A DNA stretch of 48,308 nucleotides, taken from the NCBI GenBank assembly GCA_023410575.1, contig JAEYPP010000042.1, forward strand, positions 1-48,308, written 5' to 3'. This document shows positions 33,512 to 42,728 of this stretch, in pieces. Under the pieces are notes generated by a model, which was not told the DNA's origin, ran no database searches, and worked only from the letters and a program-made list of their open reading frames with translations. Origin of the DNA: Bacillota bacterium. Lineage in GTDB: Bacteria; Bacillota; Clostridia; Lachnospirales; Lachnospiraceae. Both the position numbers and the translations under genes were made by a program. Numbering within the stretch: position 1 is the first letter of the stretch; each line of letters begins with the position of its first letter.

Positions 33512-34711
33512 ATGAAGTATATTGTTGTACTTGGAGATGGAATGGCTGACGAACCAATCGCTAGTCTTGGCGATAAAACGCCGTTGGAATATGCTGATAC
33601 ACCAATGATGGATTACCTTGCTTCAAGATCAGAAATCGGACTAACACATACGATACCAGAGGGTATGAAACCAGGCAGTGATACTGCAAATCTAGCAGTT
33701 CTTGGATATAATCCAAAGATATATTATTCAGGACGTTCTCCATTGGAAGCTCTTAGTATTGGGGTTGAGATGAAAACATCGGATATTGCAATTCGATGTA
33801 ATATCGTAACTGTTTCAGATGATGATTTGCCTTATGATAAGAAAACAATTATAGATCACAGTTCAAGTGAAATTTCAACTGAGGATGCGGCTGTTTTACT
33901 TGATGCAGTGAAAAAAGAATTACAGACTGAGATGTTTCAATATTATGTTGGAACTAGCTACCGCCATTTATTAATCTGGGATCAGGGGATGGTTACCGAG
34001 TTGACCCCACCTCATGATATTTTAGGAAAGGTAATTGGTGATTATCTTCCAGAAGAAAAGCTACTAAAGGATATGATGGTAAAGAGCTATGATATCTTAA
34101 ATCATCATCCATTAAATGTAGAACGTGCCAAGAAAGGTTTAAATAAAGCAAATTCCATATGGTTTTGGGGTGCAGGAACGAAACCAGCGCTTACTTCTTT
34201 TGAAGAAAAGACAGGACTAAAGGGAGCTATGATCTCAGCTGTTGATTTGCTAAAAGGGATCGCTGTTGGCGCAGGCATGAAAGTCATCGAGGTAGAAGGT
34301 GCCGATGGTACATTACATACGAATTATGAAGGAAAGGCTATGGCAGCAGTTCATGCTCTAATGGATGATGGGCTTGATTTTGCGTATATTCATGTGGAAG
34401 CGCCGGACGAGATGGGGCATCAAGGAAGTATACCGAATAAATTGCAGTCAATTGAATTTCTTGATCAAAAAGTAATTCGTGTAGTAAAAGAAGAAATGGA
34501 TAAACGTCATGCAGAATATCGAATGCTCATTATGCCAGACCATCCAACACCAATTCGTCTTCGTACCCATACATCAGATCCAGTTCCATATATGCTTTAT
34601 GATAGCACAAAGGAATTGGAAATGATTCAATACTACAGTGAGAAGGAAGCAGCATTATCCGGTAATACAATCTTAGAAGGTTATCAGACGATCGATAAGT
34701 TAATTAAATAG
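33512..34711 (+). CDS. Phosphoglycerate mutase-like protein, probable homoserine kinase substitute
   Basis: It belongs to the archaeal-type cofactor-independent phosphoglycerate mutase (ApgM) branch of the alkaline phosphatase superfamily. Metal and nucleophile sites are intact: VLGDGMAD (residues 6-13), GSDTANLAVLGYNP with the catalytic Ser, VEAPDEMGHQG and MPDHPTPI. It sits 27 bases after hom and ahead of lysC, in the place of thrB. Members in this context have been proposed to phosphorylate homoserine; I infer the same here. No thrB is in the window, so this is not proven. Confidence 0.88.
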   Translation: MKYIVVLGDGMADEPIASLGDKTPLEYADTPMMDYLASRSEIGLTHTIPEGMKPGSDTANLAVLGYNPKIYYSGRSPLEALSIGVEMKTSDIAIRCNIVTVSDDDLPYDKKTIIDHSSSEISTEDAAVLLDAVKKELQTEMFQYYVGTSYRHLLIWDQGMVTELTPPHDILGKVIGDYLPEEKLLKDMMVKSYDILNHHPLNVERAKKGLNKANSIWFWGAGTKPALTSFEEKTGLKGAMISAVDLLKGIAVGAGMKVIEVEGADGTLHTNYEGKAMAAVHALMDDGLDFAYIHVEAPDEMGHQGSIPNKLQSIEFLDQKVIRVVKEEMDKRHAEYRMLIMPDHPTPIRLRTHTSDPVPYMLYDSTKELEMIQYYSEKEAALSGNTILEGYQTIDKLIK

Positions 34712-34808
34712 TGGTTGTATTGGCCACATATCAAGAAATTGAAAAATTTTGTTTTATCGAGTATTAGGTATTTTAAGTGTTAATAGAACATGTGAAGGAG
34801 AAGGCCGG

Positions 34809-35042
34809 ATGCATTGCACATATTGCGGTAATGAGATGGAATTAGGTAATCTAAGGACAGAAGGCGGTCCTGGGTTGTTTTATCTGCCTGATGGTGAAAA
34901 GTATAGTATACTCCCAACACACAAGGGAGTTGAAAGCAAAGGTGGCATTGTTTTGGATGGTCCATACAGAACTCGTTTTAATAAAACAAGCGTTAGCTGT
35001 TATGTATGTAAATCTTGCCGAAAAATAGTAGTCTCTTATTGA
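34809..35042 (+). CDS. Small zinc-ribbon protein (DUF6487-like), 77 aa
   Basis: CTYC at the N-terminus and CYVCKSC near the C-terminus form a split zinc ribbon enclosing a short beta domain (GGIVLDGPYR). The family is uncharacterised and common in clostridia. I use ATG 34809 because GAAGGAGAAGG precedes it; upstream frame has no site. It lies between the mutase-like gene and lysC on the same strand. Confidence 0.75.
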   Translation: MHCTYCGNEMELGNLRTEGGPGLFYLPDGEKYSILPTHKGVESKGGIVLDGPYRTRFNKTSVSCYVCKSCRKIVVSY

Positions 35043-35136
35043 GATGATAATAAATGTGCATGAATGTTTAGTATTGCAAAGTAAAAGAAACTTTGGTAGT
35101 ATAAACTAAGTTTTGAAACTAGATTAGGAGGCAGCC

Positions 35137-36351
35137 ATGTTAGTAGTGAAAAAATTTGGTGGCACATCCGTTGCTGATCAAGAGAGAATATTCAATGTTG
35201 CAAGAAGATGCATAGAAGACTATAAAAAGGGCAATGATGTGGTTGTTGTTTTATCTGCTATGGGTAAAATGACAGATGTATTAATTGCACAAGCAAAAGA
35301 CATTAATCCGAACCCTTCAAAACGTGAAATGGATATGCTTTTAACGGTTGGAGAGCAAACGAGTGTTGCGCTTATGGCTATGGCTATGGATTCTCTAGGA
35401 GTTTCAGCAATCTCTTTAAATGCTTTTCAGGTTGCAATGCATACGACAAGTAATTATAGTAATGCACGCATTAAAAAAATTGATACTGATAGAATCCGTA
35501 ATGAATTAGATGCAAGGAAAATTGTCATTATAACTGGATTTCAAGGTATCGATAAGATGGATAATTATACAACACTAGGTCGTGGTGGTTCCGATACAAC
35601 AGCAGTTGCTCTTGCAGCGGCACTTAAGGCAGATCTGTGTGAAATTTACACAGATGTAGATGGTGTTTATACAGCTGATCCAAGATATGTAAAGAATGCA
35701 AGAAAGATTAATGAAATTACATATGATGAGATGTTGGATTTAGCTTCTTTAGGCGCCGGTGTTTTGCATAATCGTTCCGTGGAGATGGCAAAAAAATATG
35801 GTGTACAGCTAGTTGTACGCTCAAGCCTTAATACATCAGAGGGAACAGTTGTTAAGGAGGAAGTTAAGATGGAGAAAATGCTTGTTTGTGGTGTTGCTAG
35901 TGATAAGAATACAGCTCGTATTGCAGTAATTGGATTGGAAGATCAGCCAGGAGTAGCATTTAAGTTGTTTCATCATCTAGCGAATCATAATATTAATGTT
36001 GATATTATTTTACAGTCAGTAGGACGTGAGGGAACGAAGGATATTAGTTTTACGGTTTCTGAAGACTGTGTGGATGAAACAGTTCAAATCTTAGAAAGAC
36101 ACAGACAGACCTCTTTAAAATGTGATAAAATAGATGTCGATAAGAACGTAGCAAAAGTCTCGGTAGTTGGAGCTGGTATGATGACAAATCCAGGTGTTGC
36201 TGCTAAGATGTTTGAAGCACTTTATGATATTGGCGTTAATATTAAGATGATTTCTACTTCAGAAATTCGTGTTACTGTACTTATTGATGAGGCTTATACG
36301 AATCAAGCAATGAATGCGGTTCATGATAAATTCAGTTTGGGAGAACTATAG
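35137..36351 (+). CDS. lysC: Aspartate kinase
   Basis: It phosphorylates aspartate in the first step of lysine, threonine and methionine synthesis. VKKFGGTSVAD opens the protein, TGFQG and GRGGSDTTAVALAA mark the kinase core, and two ACT domains (from about residue 265: DQPGVAFKLFHHLA, then VGAGMMTNPGVAAKMFEAL) provide feedback control. The length of 404 is normal. TTAGGAGG precedes the ATG. With hom and the ApgM-like gene it forms the entry and threonine branch. A terminator at 36367 closes the cluster. Confidence 0.95.
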   Translation: MLVVKKFGGTSVADQERIFNVARRCIEDYKKGNDVVVVLSAMGKMTDVLIAQAKDINPNPSKREMDMLLTVGEQTSVALMAMAMDSLGVSAISLNAFQVAMHTTSNYSNARIKKIDTDRIRNELDARKIVIITGFQGIDKMDNYTTLGRGGSDTTAVALAAALKADLCEIYTDVDGVYTADPRYVKNARKINEITYDEMLDLASLGAGVLHNRSVEMAKKYGVQLVVRSSLNTSEGTVVKEEVKMEKMLVCGVASDKNTARIAVIGLEDQPGVAFKLFHHLANHNINVDIILQSVGREGTKDISFTVSEDCVDETVQILERHRQTSLKCDKIDVDKNVAKVSVVGAGMMTNPGVAAKMFEALYDIGVNIKMISTSEIRVTVLIDEAYTNQAMNAVHDKFSLGEL

Positions 36352-36366
36352 TTTAAAAGATAGATG

Positions 36367-36411
36367 AATATGCCTAAGGTAGCATGTAAGTGTTCCCTTA
36401 GGCATATTTTA
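36367..36411 (+). terminator. Terminator after lysC
   Basis: AATATGCCTAAGG and CC.TTAGGCATATT enclose a 16-base loop and end in TTTT. Confidence 0.85.
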
Positions 36412-36440
36412 GTATAAAGCTATAAGAGAAAAGGAAAGTT

Positions 36441-37325
36441 ATGAAGCATTTACTCAGATTGCTATTTCTTACTATGTTGTGTTTATCGTTAATTGCATGT
36501 AGTCGATCAAAAAAGAACGAGAAAGAGATAAAAGCAGACGTAAATCAAGAGGAATTGCTCAATCAAGAACAAACTGATATAAGGGAAGAACTCACTATGG
36601 AAGAACAGCTCCATCAGGAAAATCAAGCGATTATTGAAAGGATAGACGAATCTATGGGTGAGGTATCAACAACAGCTGCAACTCCGCCTAAAAAGTCCAT
36701 TATTACTTCAAGAAAGTTTGAACGCCAACTCTTAAATCAGGAAGGAAATAAAGTATTGCTCAGAGGTGAGTTTACATACCCTCAGATAGAAAACATAGAA
36801 TCTGTTCCTTCCATTGATAAGATTAATAAAGAGATAAAGGAGAATACAGAGGCTGAGTTTACAAAATCATTTACGGAAGGAAGCACTTATGTAAATGATT
36901 TTTATAATAATCCAAGTCAAGACTTTCAGTATCCATTTGTAACAGAGCAAAAATATGACGTTACTCATAATCAGGATTATATCACTTCCTTTAAGATATC
37001 AAATTATAGTGACTTTGGAGGAGCTCACCCTAATATATCACAAAGTGCTTATACTTATGATGTAAGGACAGGTGAATTGTTACCAGCTTCCCACTTTATT
37101 GGAAAGAGTGAAGATGATGTTAAGACGCTTGTAGGACAGACATTTTATACGGTTGTGTTAGAACAGCCAGATGCCTTTTACCCAAATGCAGGTGAGATTC
37201 TAAGTAAAGGTGAATTTGAGTTTGGTTTTTACCTACGAGATGACTCTATTATCTTTTTTATCAATCCATATGTGATAGCACCGTCTGCTGGAGGAATTCA
37301 AGAAACTGGAATTTTACTTCGATAA
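36441..37325 (+). CDS. Lipoprotein with DUF4163/DUF3298 (RsiV/PdaC-type) domains
   Basis: A lipoprotein signal (LSLIAC, lipobox Cys at residue 20) anchors it outside the membrane. A charged linker (about 21-75) follows. The C-terminal 200 residues match DUF4163 (LLRGEFTYPQIE) and DUF3298 (SFKISNYSDFGGAHPN, YDVRTGELL), domains shared by the anti-sigma factor RsiV and the deacetylase PdaC, which bind lysozyme or wall ligands. No sigma factor is adjacent; the nearest ECF pair is 2 kb away. The role is likely surface sensing. Confidence 0.8.
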   Translation: MKHLLRLLFLTMLCLSLIACSRSKKNEKEIKADVNQEELLNQEQTDIREELTMEEQLHQENQAIIERIDESMGEVSTTAATPPKKSIITSRKFERQLLNQEGNKVLLRGEFTYPQIENIESVPSIDKINKEIKENTEAEFTKSFTEGSTYVNDFYNNPSQDFQYPFVTEQKYDVTHNQDYITSFKISNYSDFGGAHPNISQSAYTYDVRTGELLPASHFIGKSEDDVKTLVGQTFYTVVLEQPDAFYPNAGEILSKGEFEFGFYLRDDSIIFFINPYVIAPSAGGIQETGILLR

Positions 37326-37335
37326 GCTATTTATT

Positions 37336-37386
37336 AAGGGTCTATAATACAGGCCCTAAGTACCGACGACTTCATAACAGTATGGA
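37336..37386 (-). repeat. Palindromic intergenic repeat, partial copy C
   Basis: AAGGGTCTATAATACAGGCCC followed by TACCGACGACTTCATAACAG matches the second half of the element at 18380-18534 in the same orientation and the reverse of 13311. It ends at GTATGGA. It follows a stop codon and could end the lipoprotein transcript. Confidence 0.65.
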
Positions 37387-37405
37387 AGAGCGCCAAGACT
37401 ATCCC

Positions 37406-37435
37406 TTGACAAAACTTATCAAATTAGTATATGAT
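37406..37435 (+). promoter_or_regulatory. Promoter of prfC
   Basis: TTGACA (37406-37411) with TATGAT (37430-37435, 18-base spacer) or TATATG (37428, 16-base spacer); it leaves an 80-base leader. Confidence 0.65.
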
Positions 37436-37519
37436 TAATTGGTTTTAGTAGGACGTTAGATTAATTTAATATATGGAATCGTTGTTACGGTTCTTTCGAT
37501 AAGGATGGAGGGCAATTTC

Positions 37520-39109
37520 GTGGCAGATATTACGAAGGAGATAAAAAAAAGACGTACATTTGCAATTATTTCTCACCCAGATGCTGGTAAAACAACTTTA
37601 ACAGAGAAATTACTGTTATATGGAGGAGCTATTAATTTAGCTGGGTCAGTAAAGGGGAAGAAAACAGCAAAACATGCAGTTTCTGACTGGATGGAAATTG
37701 AGAAGGAACGTGGTATCTCCGTAACTTCTTCAGTTATGCAATTTAACTATGAAGACTACTGTATTAATATTCTGGATACGCCCGGACATCAGGATTTCTC
37801 TGAGGATACGTATCGAACTTTGATGGCAGCAGATTCGGCAGTCATGGTTATTGATGCCTCTAAGGGTGTTGAAAATCAGACGAAGAAATTATTTAAAGTA
37901 TGTGTTATGCGTAATATACCAATTTTTACTTTTATTAATAAGATGGACCGTGAAGCAAGAGATACGTTTGAGCTATTAGATGATATTGAAACAGTACTTG
38001 GCATTCGTACATGTCCAGTGAACTGGCCAATTGGCTCTGGTAAGGAGTTTCAAGGTGTGTATGATCGTAATACAAAAACAATTAGTCGCTTCACAGCAGC
38101 CAATAATGGTATGAAGGAAGTTGACACCGTGGAGGTTTTAATTGGTGACCCTTCCCTTGATGAGATCATTGGGAAAAAGAGCCACGATCAACTTAGCGAA
38201 GAAATTGAATTATTGGATGGAGCAAGTGCAGATTTTAATTTAGACGAAGTAAGTTCGGGACAGTTAACTCCTGTATTTTTTGGTTCTGCGTTAACAAACT
38301 TTGGTGTAGAAACGTTCTTAAAGCACTTTTTAGCTATGACAACTACTCCATTGCCTCGCAAATCTAACATTGGTATAATTGACCCATTAAAGAATGATTT
38401 TTCAGCCTTTGTATTTAAGATTCAAGCAAATATGAATAAGGCTCATCGTGATCGTATCGCATTTATGAGAATATGTTCTGGAAAGTTTGAAGCGAGTGAG
38501 GAAGTGTTCCATGTGCAAGGAGATAAGAAATTACGTTTATCTCAGCCACAGCAGTTAATGGCTCAGGAGAGAAAGATCTTAGAGGAAGCATATGCAGGTG
38601 ATATCATTGGTGTGTTTGACCCTGGTATTTTCTCTATTGGTGATACGATTTGTATGCCAGGTCAGAAGTTTGAGTATGAAGGTATTCCGACATTTGCACC
38701 TGAACATTTTGCTAAGATTCGTCAGGTAGATACGATGAAGAGAAAACAGTTCATAAAGGGTGTAACCCAGATTGCTCAAGAGGGTGCTATTCAGATATTC
38801 CAAGAGATTAACTCTGGTATGGAGGAAATTATTGTTGGTGTCGTTGGCGTACTTCAATTTGATGTATTAAAGTACCGTTTGGAATCAGAATATAATGTTG
38901 AAATACGTATGGAACCTTTATCTTATGAGCATATCCGTTGGATTGAAAATAAGGATATCGATGTATCATCTCTAAGTGTTACTTCTGATACAAAGAGAGT
39001 TAAGAATATGAAAGGTAATCCGTTATTGTTATTTGTTCATGCATGGAGCATCAATACGGTTCTTGATCGTAATAAAGGTCTTGTTTTATCTGAGTTCGGT
39101 AAGGAGTAA
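37520..39109 (+). CDS. prfC: Peptide chain release factor 3
   Basis: RF3 is the GTPase that recycles release factors after termination. G-motifs are in order: SHPDAGKTTL, the switch region WMEIEKERGISVTSS, DTPGHQDF and NKMDRE. The C-terminal domains (to ...SIGDTICMPGQ, GVLQFDVLKYRLE) are complete. I prefer GTG 37520, seven bases after GGAGGG; ATG 37505 would use its own start as the ribosome binding site. It is monocistronic, between a promoter at 37406 and a terminator at 39114. Confidence 0.95.
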   Translation: MADITKEIKKRRTFAIISHPDAGKTTLTEKLLLYGGAINLAGSVKGKKTAKHAVSDWMEIEKERGISVTSSVMQFNYEDYCINILDTPGHQDFSEDTYRTLMAADSAVMVIDASKGVENQTKKLFKVCVMRNIPIFTFINKMDREARDTFELLDDIETVLGIRTCPVNWPIGSGKEFQGVYDRNTKTISRFTAANNGMKEVDTVEVLIGDPSLDEIIGKKSHDQLSEEIELLDGASADFNLDEVSSGQLTPVFFGSALTNFGVETFLKHFLAMTTTPLPRKSNIGIIDPLKNDFSAFVFKIQANMNKAHRDRIAFMRICSGKFEASEEVFHVQGDKKLRLSQPQQLMAQERKILEEAYAGDIIGVFDPGIFSIGDTICMPGQKFEYEGIPTFAPEHFAKIRQVDTMKRKQFIKGVTQIAQEGAIQIFQEINSGMEEIIVGVVGVLQFDVLKYRLESEYNVEIRMEPLSYEHIRWIENKDIDVSSLSVTSDTKRVKNMKGNPLLLFVHAWSINTVLDRNKGLVLSEFGKE

Positions 39110-39113
39110 TAAG

Positions 39114-39157
39114 AAAGGTTCTACAACCATGTTCTTAGGTTGTGGAACTTTTTTTTG
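39114..39157 (+). terminator. Terminator after prfC
   Basis: AAGGTTCTACAACC and GGTTGTGGAACTT with an 8-9 base loop, then a run of T residues. Confidence 0.9.
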
Positions 39158-39294
39158 TTGCCATCGTCTAATCATTAAGGGTATACTATAGACATAAATA
39201 CATACGTAGTTACAGAATGTATCTTAATGACTTTCTGTTTTAAATTAACATTTTGTAACAGCTCATTAAAATATGTTTATAGGGGGTTATGGGA

Positions 39295-39819
39295 ATGGAG
39301 GCAGTTACAGGTTTCGATTTGGAAACCTTAATGCGTACTTATGGTAATGATGTATTACAAACTGCGTATATGTATGTTAGAGATATTCATACGGCAGAAG
39401 ATATCTTTCAAGATGTATTCCTCAAGGTGAATAAAAATTTACATACGTTCCAAGGAAATAGTAGTATTAAAACTTGGTTGATACGAATTACCATCAATAC
39501 ATGTAAGGATTATCTGAAAAGTGCTTACAGTAAGCATACAGTACCAATGGATGAGTTTATAGAAGACAACTTATCTACTGAAGAAGATTTTACAAGAGTG
39601 GAACGAGAAGAAACAATACAGAGTGTAAAAGAAGCAGTGATGGAATTACCAGAACATTATAAAGATGTAATTATGTGTGTCTATTTTCAAGAAATGAGTA
39701 TGGATCAGGCATCTAAAATGTTACAAATACCAGTTGGAACGATAAAGAGTCGCTTAACTCGTGCGAAGGAGAAGCTAAAAAAAATCTTAGAAAGGAGGCT
39801 TTTGTATGAAAATGAATAA
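39295..39819 (+). CDS. ECF-type RNA polymerase sigma factor, 174 aa
   Basis: Region 2 (about residues 15-75: YMYVRDIHTAEDIFQDVFLKV, IKTWLIRITINTCKDYL) and region 4 (about 115-165: LPEHYKDVIMCVYFQEMSMDQASKML, GTIKSRLTRAKEKL) show an ECF sigma factor that directs a stress or surface regulon. GGGGGTT lies upstream; ATG 39295 gives better spacing than 39289. The stop overlaps the anti-sigma start by 14 bases, the usual coupling of such pairs. Confidence 0.92.
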   Translation: MEAVTGFDLETLMRTYGNDVLQTAYMYVRDIHTAEDIFQDVFLKVNKNLHTFQGNSSIKTWLIRITINTCKDYLKSAYSKHTVPMDEFIEDNLSTEEDFTRVEREETIQSVKEAVMELPEHYKDVIMCVYFQEMSMDQASKMLQIPVGTIKSRLTRAKEKLKKILERRLLYENE

Positions 39820-40663
39820 AGAGTATCAGGAAGTTGATTTCTTAATGAATGAATCAGATGAATTTTTATTAAATATGACAGAACAACTTAAGGAAGAATT
39901 GAAAGATGTTAAGGTAAGTGAACAATTAATTGCTAAGACATTAAAAGCGGTTAATGATACAAAAGCTTCTATTCCACCAAAAAGAAATTATATGAAGTAT
40001 GCAGTACGTTTTATTGAAGTTGTAGCTGCTTGTTTTGTACTAGTAATCGGATACCGATATATTTCTAAGGTAGGTTTTGGTGGTTTTAAGAGTGAGAATA
40101 CAAAGGATGCAGAATCATCGATGCAAAGTGATGGCAAGCACGCTGATAGTGGAGAGAAAGAGTATTTTAATACCTCTGAAAGTGCATCATTAACTGATAA
40201 AGAGAGTCCAGCTACTTTAGATACAACGGAAGCTGCACCTGAGTATAAAGTGGACATTACTGCTTCGGATGAAACTTCTATTACAGTAAACGATAGCTTT
40301 AATTTTGAAAAAGAGACAGAAGATACAGCGATTACTTTAGCGATTCAAGATGCAAGATTAGAGACAGTAGACGAGACAATTATTCATACGTATCAAGGAG
40401 AGACAACACAAGATTTATGTTCAAAATTGCTTTTATTATTTCAGTCTGAGGCGTTGAGTTTAAGCAGTGATGATGTAACAGAAGAATGGAGAAACTTATT
40501 TATCTTAAGTACTGATAATCAAACAGCGATACTATATAAAGTTGGTATGAAAGAGTATGTGGTTGCTCAGGTTTATGATACAACAGGGCTTAAAAGTACG
40601 ACTGTTTATTACGTAAGTGATATGGCACAGCTTCATCAATCCATCGATGAAATTATTAAATAG
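39806..40663 (+). CDS. Putative membrane anti-sigma factor, 285 aa
   Basis: A cytoplasmic N-terminal part of about 64 residues precedes one TM helix (about 65-84, AVRFIEVVAACFVLVIGYRY). An extracellular Ser/Thr/Glu-rich linker and a mixed alpha/beta domain follow. I see no HxxxCxxC zinc motif, so it is not a classical ZAS protein. Overlap with the ECF sigma gene identifies it as the cognate regulator. The signal sensed outside is unknown. Confidence 0.75.
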   Translation: MKMNKEYQEVDFLMNESDEFLLNMTEQLKEELKDVKVSEQLIAKTLKAVNDTKASIPPKRNYMKYAVRFIEVVAACFVLVIGYRYISKVGFGGFKSENTKDAESSMQSDGKHADSGEKEYFNTSESASLTDKESPATLDTTEAAPEYKVDITASDETSITVNDSFNFEKETEDTAITLAIQDARLETVDETIIHTYQGETTQDLCSKLLLLFQSEALSLSSDDVTEEWRNLFILSTDNQTAILYKVGMKEYVVAQVYDTTGLKSTTVYYVSDMAQLHQSIDEIIK

Positions 40664-40743
40664 TGACTGGTCAACTTATGAAATATGCAATTAAGTTTAT
40701 TTTTAGATAAAGAATAAAAAATCAAGAACAAAGATAATAAGAC

Positions 40744-40799
40744 ATCAAAAGTGGCTTACGTAGCTGATTATTCATTCAATTACGTAAGCCACTTTTGAT
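40744..40799. terminator. Bidirectional hairpin between convergent genes
   Basis: A perfect 19-pair stem (ATCAAAAGTGGCTTACGTA and its complement) with an 18-base loop lies between the anti-sigma gene and the convergent small gene. TTTT/AAAA tracts are within the arms. Confidence 0.8.
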
Positions 40800-40801
40800 A
40801 A

Positions 40802-41068
40802 TTATACTTCTTCGTCAACTACTTCTTCGCCATCTTCATCAGAATTACTGTCTTGGTCAGTAGTGATATTGATGGAAACGTATTCACGATTATCGTTAGT
40901 AGGTTCTTTGCTATCAGTAGTATCATAGTCATCTAAGTCGTCATCGAAATCATCAAAGTCGTCATCCGGTGTTTCTTTACATACATATTTTTTAAAGAAA
41001 TAATAAGCCCCACAAGCAAGAGCGGCAATCGAAGCAACGCCTGCTACAAATTTAAAAAATTTTTTCAT
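40802..41068 (-). CDS. Small exported or membrane-anchored acidic protein, 88 aa
   Basis: The N-terminus MKKFFKFVAGVASIAALACGAYYFF is a hydrophobic anchor or signal. The remainder is extremely acidic, with Asp runs (DDDFDDFDDDLDDYD) and a Glu-rich tail, and probably disordered or cation-binding. No family is assigned. AAAGGAG precedes the ATG at 41068. Confidence 0.7.
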   Translation of the reverse strand: MKKFFKFVAGVASIAALACGAYYFFKKYVCKETPDDDFDDFDDDLDDYDTTDSKEPTNDNREYVSINITTDQDSNSDEDGEEVVDEEV

Positions 41069-41289
41069 GGTAAACTCCTTTCATGTCATATACATTATAT
41101 ACGTTGTTTTAGTAGTTATACTACTTAATACAACAATATCGTTACCAACATATTGCTTTTCATTGGTAAAACTATTAACATTCATTATATATCAAGCTTC
41201 GAAAAAAATAAAGTCTTTTCTAGTAGGAATGATGAAATAGTGCTATAATAGTTAATACTAATTATTCTTAAAGAAGGTTGGAGATTAGG

Positions 41290-42471
41290 ATGACGAAACT
41301 ATTAGTTAAACTATTTATTAAAAATTCATCAGATATTCAAAATACCAAGGTGAGAACAGCTTATGGAGTTATGGCCAGTATCGTAGGAATTATATGTAAT
41401 TTTCTCCTATTTGCTGTCAAATTTGTAATTGGTCTTTTGATTCATAGTATATCCGTTACTGCAGATGCATTTAATAATTTATCTGATTCTGCATCATCAT
41501 TAATTAGTCTAATCGGTGTAAAACTTGCAAGTAGACCTGCGGATAAGGAGCATCCATTTGGACATGGAAGATATGAATACATTGCTGCACTTGCCGTTTC
41601 TTTTCTAGTTTTACAAGTTGGATTTAGTTGTATAAAAAGTTCCTTTCAGAAGATCATTCATCCGGAAGATACACAATTTCGTCTGATTCTTGTCCTTATA
41701 TTGTTTGGATCTGTACTCGTTAAAATATGGCTTTCTCAATTTAATCGGACACTTGGAAAGCGAATTTGCTCCTCTGTTATGAAGGCAACAGCAGCGGATG
41801 CATTCGGAGATGTTTTAATTACCTTAGCGACAATTGTCTCACTCTTTATTAGTCACTTTACGGGATTAAGGGTAGATGGATATGTAGGTATAGCTGTGTC
41901 AATATTTGTAATAATATCTGGCTTTAATATAGCCAAGGAAACATTTGAACCGTTATTGGGAGAAGCTATTGATAAAGAAACATTCCAGAAAATAACACAA
42001 AAGATTATGACTTATCCTAATATTGTTGGTACACATGATTTGGTTATTCATAGTTATGGTCCATCTCATAAGATGGCAACCGTACATTGCGAGGTACCTA
42101 ATAATATCTCCATCGAGGAAGCTCATGATGTAATAGACCAGATTGAGCGTGATTTTTTGTGTGAAATGAATCTTTTTTTAGTAATCCATATGGATCCAAT
42201 TGAAGTTGATAATGTAGCTGTAAACCAGATACGTGCCCATGTTGCAAAGGTTGTACGCACTTTTGAACCTGAGGCTACCATTCATGATTTTCGTATGATA
42301 AATGGGGAAGCTCAGACAAATTTAATTTTTGATTTGGTGGTACCGCATACGTATGGTTGTAAGCAAGAACAGAAATTGATGAAAGAAATCAACAATAAAA
42401 TTAGTGAGGATGACCAACGATGTCATTGTGTCATTACTTGTGAACATAGTTTTATTGATATGTCGAAGTAG
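41290..42471 (+). CDS. Cation diffusion facilitator (CDF) metal exporter
   Basis: It shows six TM helices (about residues 25-220), the metal motif ADAFNNLSDS in TM2 and AADAFGDV in TM5, HPFGHGRYEY in the loop, and a long cytoplasmic C-terminal domain. Compared with the zinc transporter YiiP (DxxxD and HxxxD), the pairs here are D-N and D-D, so the metal may not be zinc; manganese or iron is possible. The C-terminus is longer than usual (an extra part from about 290). ATG 41290 follows GGAG; the TTG at 41278 is the alternative. Confidence 0.92.
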   Translation: MTKLLVKLFIKNSSDIQNTKVRTAYGVMASIVGIICNFLLFAVKFVIGLLIHSISVTADAFNNLSDSASSLISLIGVKLASRPADKEHPFGHGRYEYIAALAVSFLVLQVGFSCIKSSFQKIIHPEDTQFRLILVLILFGSVLVKIWLSQFNRTLGKRICSSVMKATAADAFGDVLITLATIVSLFISHFTGLRVDGYVGIAVSIFVIISGFNIAKETFEPLLGEAIDKETFQKITQKIMTYPNIVGTHDLVIHSYGPSHKMATVHCEVPNNISIEEAHDVIDQIERDFLCEMNLFLVIHMDPIEVDNVAVNQIRAHVAKVVRTFEPEATIHDFRMINGEAQTNLIFDLVVPHTYGCKQEQKLMKEINNKISEDDQRCHCVITCEHSFIDMSK

Positions 42472-42507
42472 TACCAGATAATACCATAAAAAAATCGGAA
42501 AAAGTAC

Positions 42508-42536
42508 TTGCAAATTGAAATTTCGTGAGTTATAAT
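42508..42536 (+). promoter_or_regulatory. Promoter of tRNA-Gln
   Basis: TTGCAA (42508-42513) and TATAAT (42531-42536) with an exact 17-base spacer, 42 bases before the tRNA. Confidence 0.85.
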
Positions 42537-42578
42537 ATCATACGTGGCTGACATCAGCAACAGATAAGAATTTCATAA

Positions 42579-42650
42579 AGGGCTATCGCCAAACGGTAAG
42601 GCACTGGATTCTGATTCCAGCATCTCAAGGTTCGAATCCTTGTAGCCCTG
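42579..42650 (+). tRNA. tRNA-Gln (anticodon CUG)
   Basis: The acceptor stem AGGGCTA pairs with TAGCCCT, followed by discriminator G. The anticodon arm is CTGGA-TTCTGAT-TCCAG, so the anticodon is CTG (reads CAG). The T arm contains GGTTCGAATCC. CCA is not encoded. A promoter lies upstream and a terminator directly downstream, so it is a single-gene transcript. Confidence 0.96.
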
Positions 42651-42661
42651 TTAAGTACAAC

Positions 42662-42693
42662 CCTGAAAGCAAATGCTTTCAGGTTTTTTTTGC
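42662..42693 (+). terminator. Terminator after tRNA-Gln
   Basis: CCTGAAAGC, loop AAAT, GCTTTCAGG and eight T residues. Confidence 0.93.
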
Positions 42694-42728
42694 CTGTGGA
42701 AATCTAGAGGATTTCCACAGAATTTTTG
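42694..42728. repeat. Hairpin after the tRNA terminator
   Basis: CTGTGGAAATC and GATTTCCACAG with a five-base loop, then AATTTTTGC. It recalls the GGAAAT/ATTTCC hairpins at 22341 and 31574, also placed next to gene ends, but lacks their CTYCGYAGGATGC tail. The rest of the gap to 42940 shows no gene. Confidence 0.5.

Noticed and set aside
39233..39290. ECF-type autoregulatory promoter before the sigma gene (TGTAAC region)
   Set aside because: The spacing and the -10 part do not match a known ECF consensus well enough.
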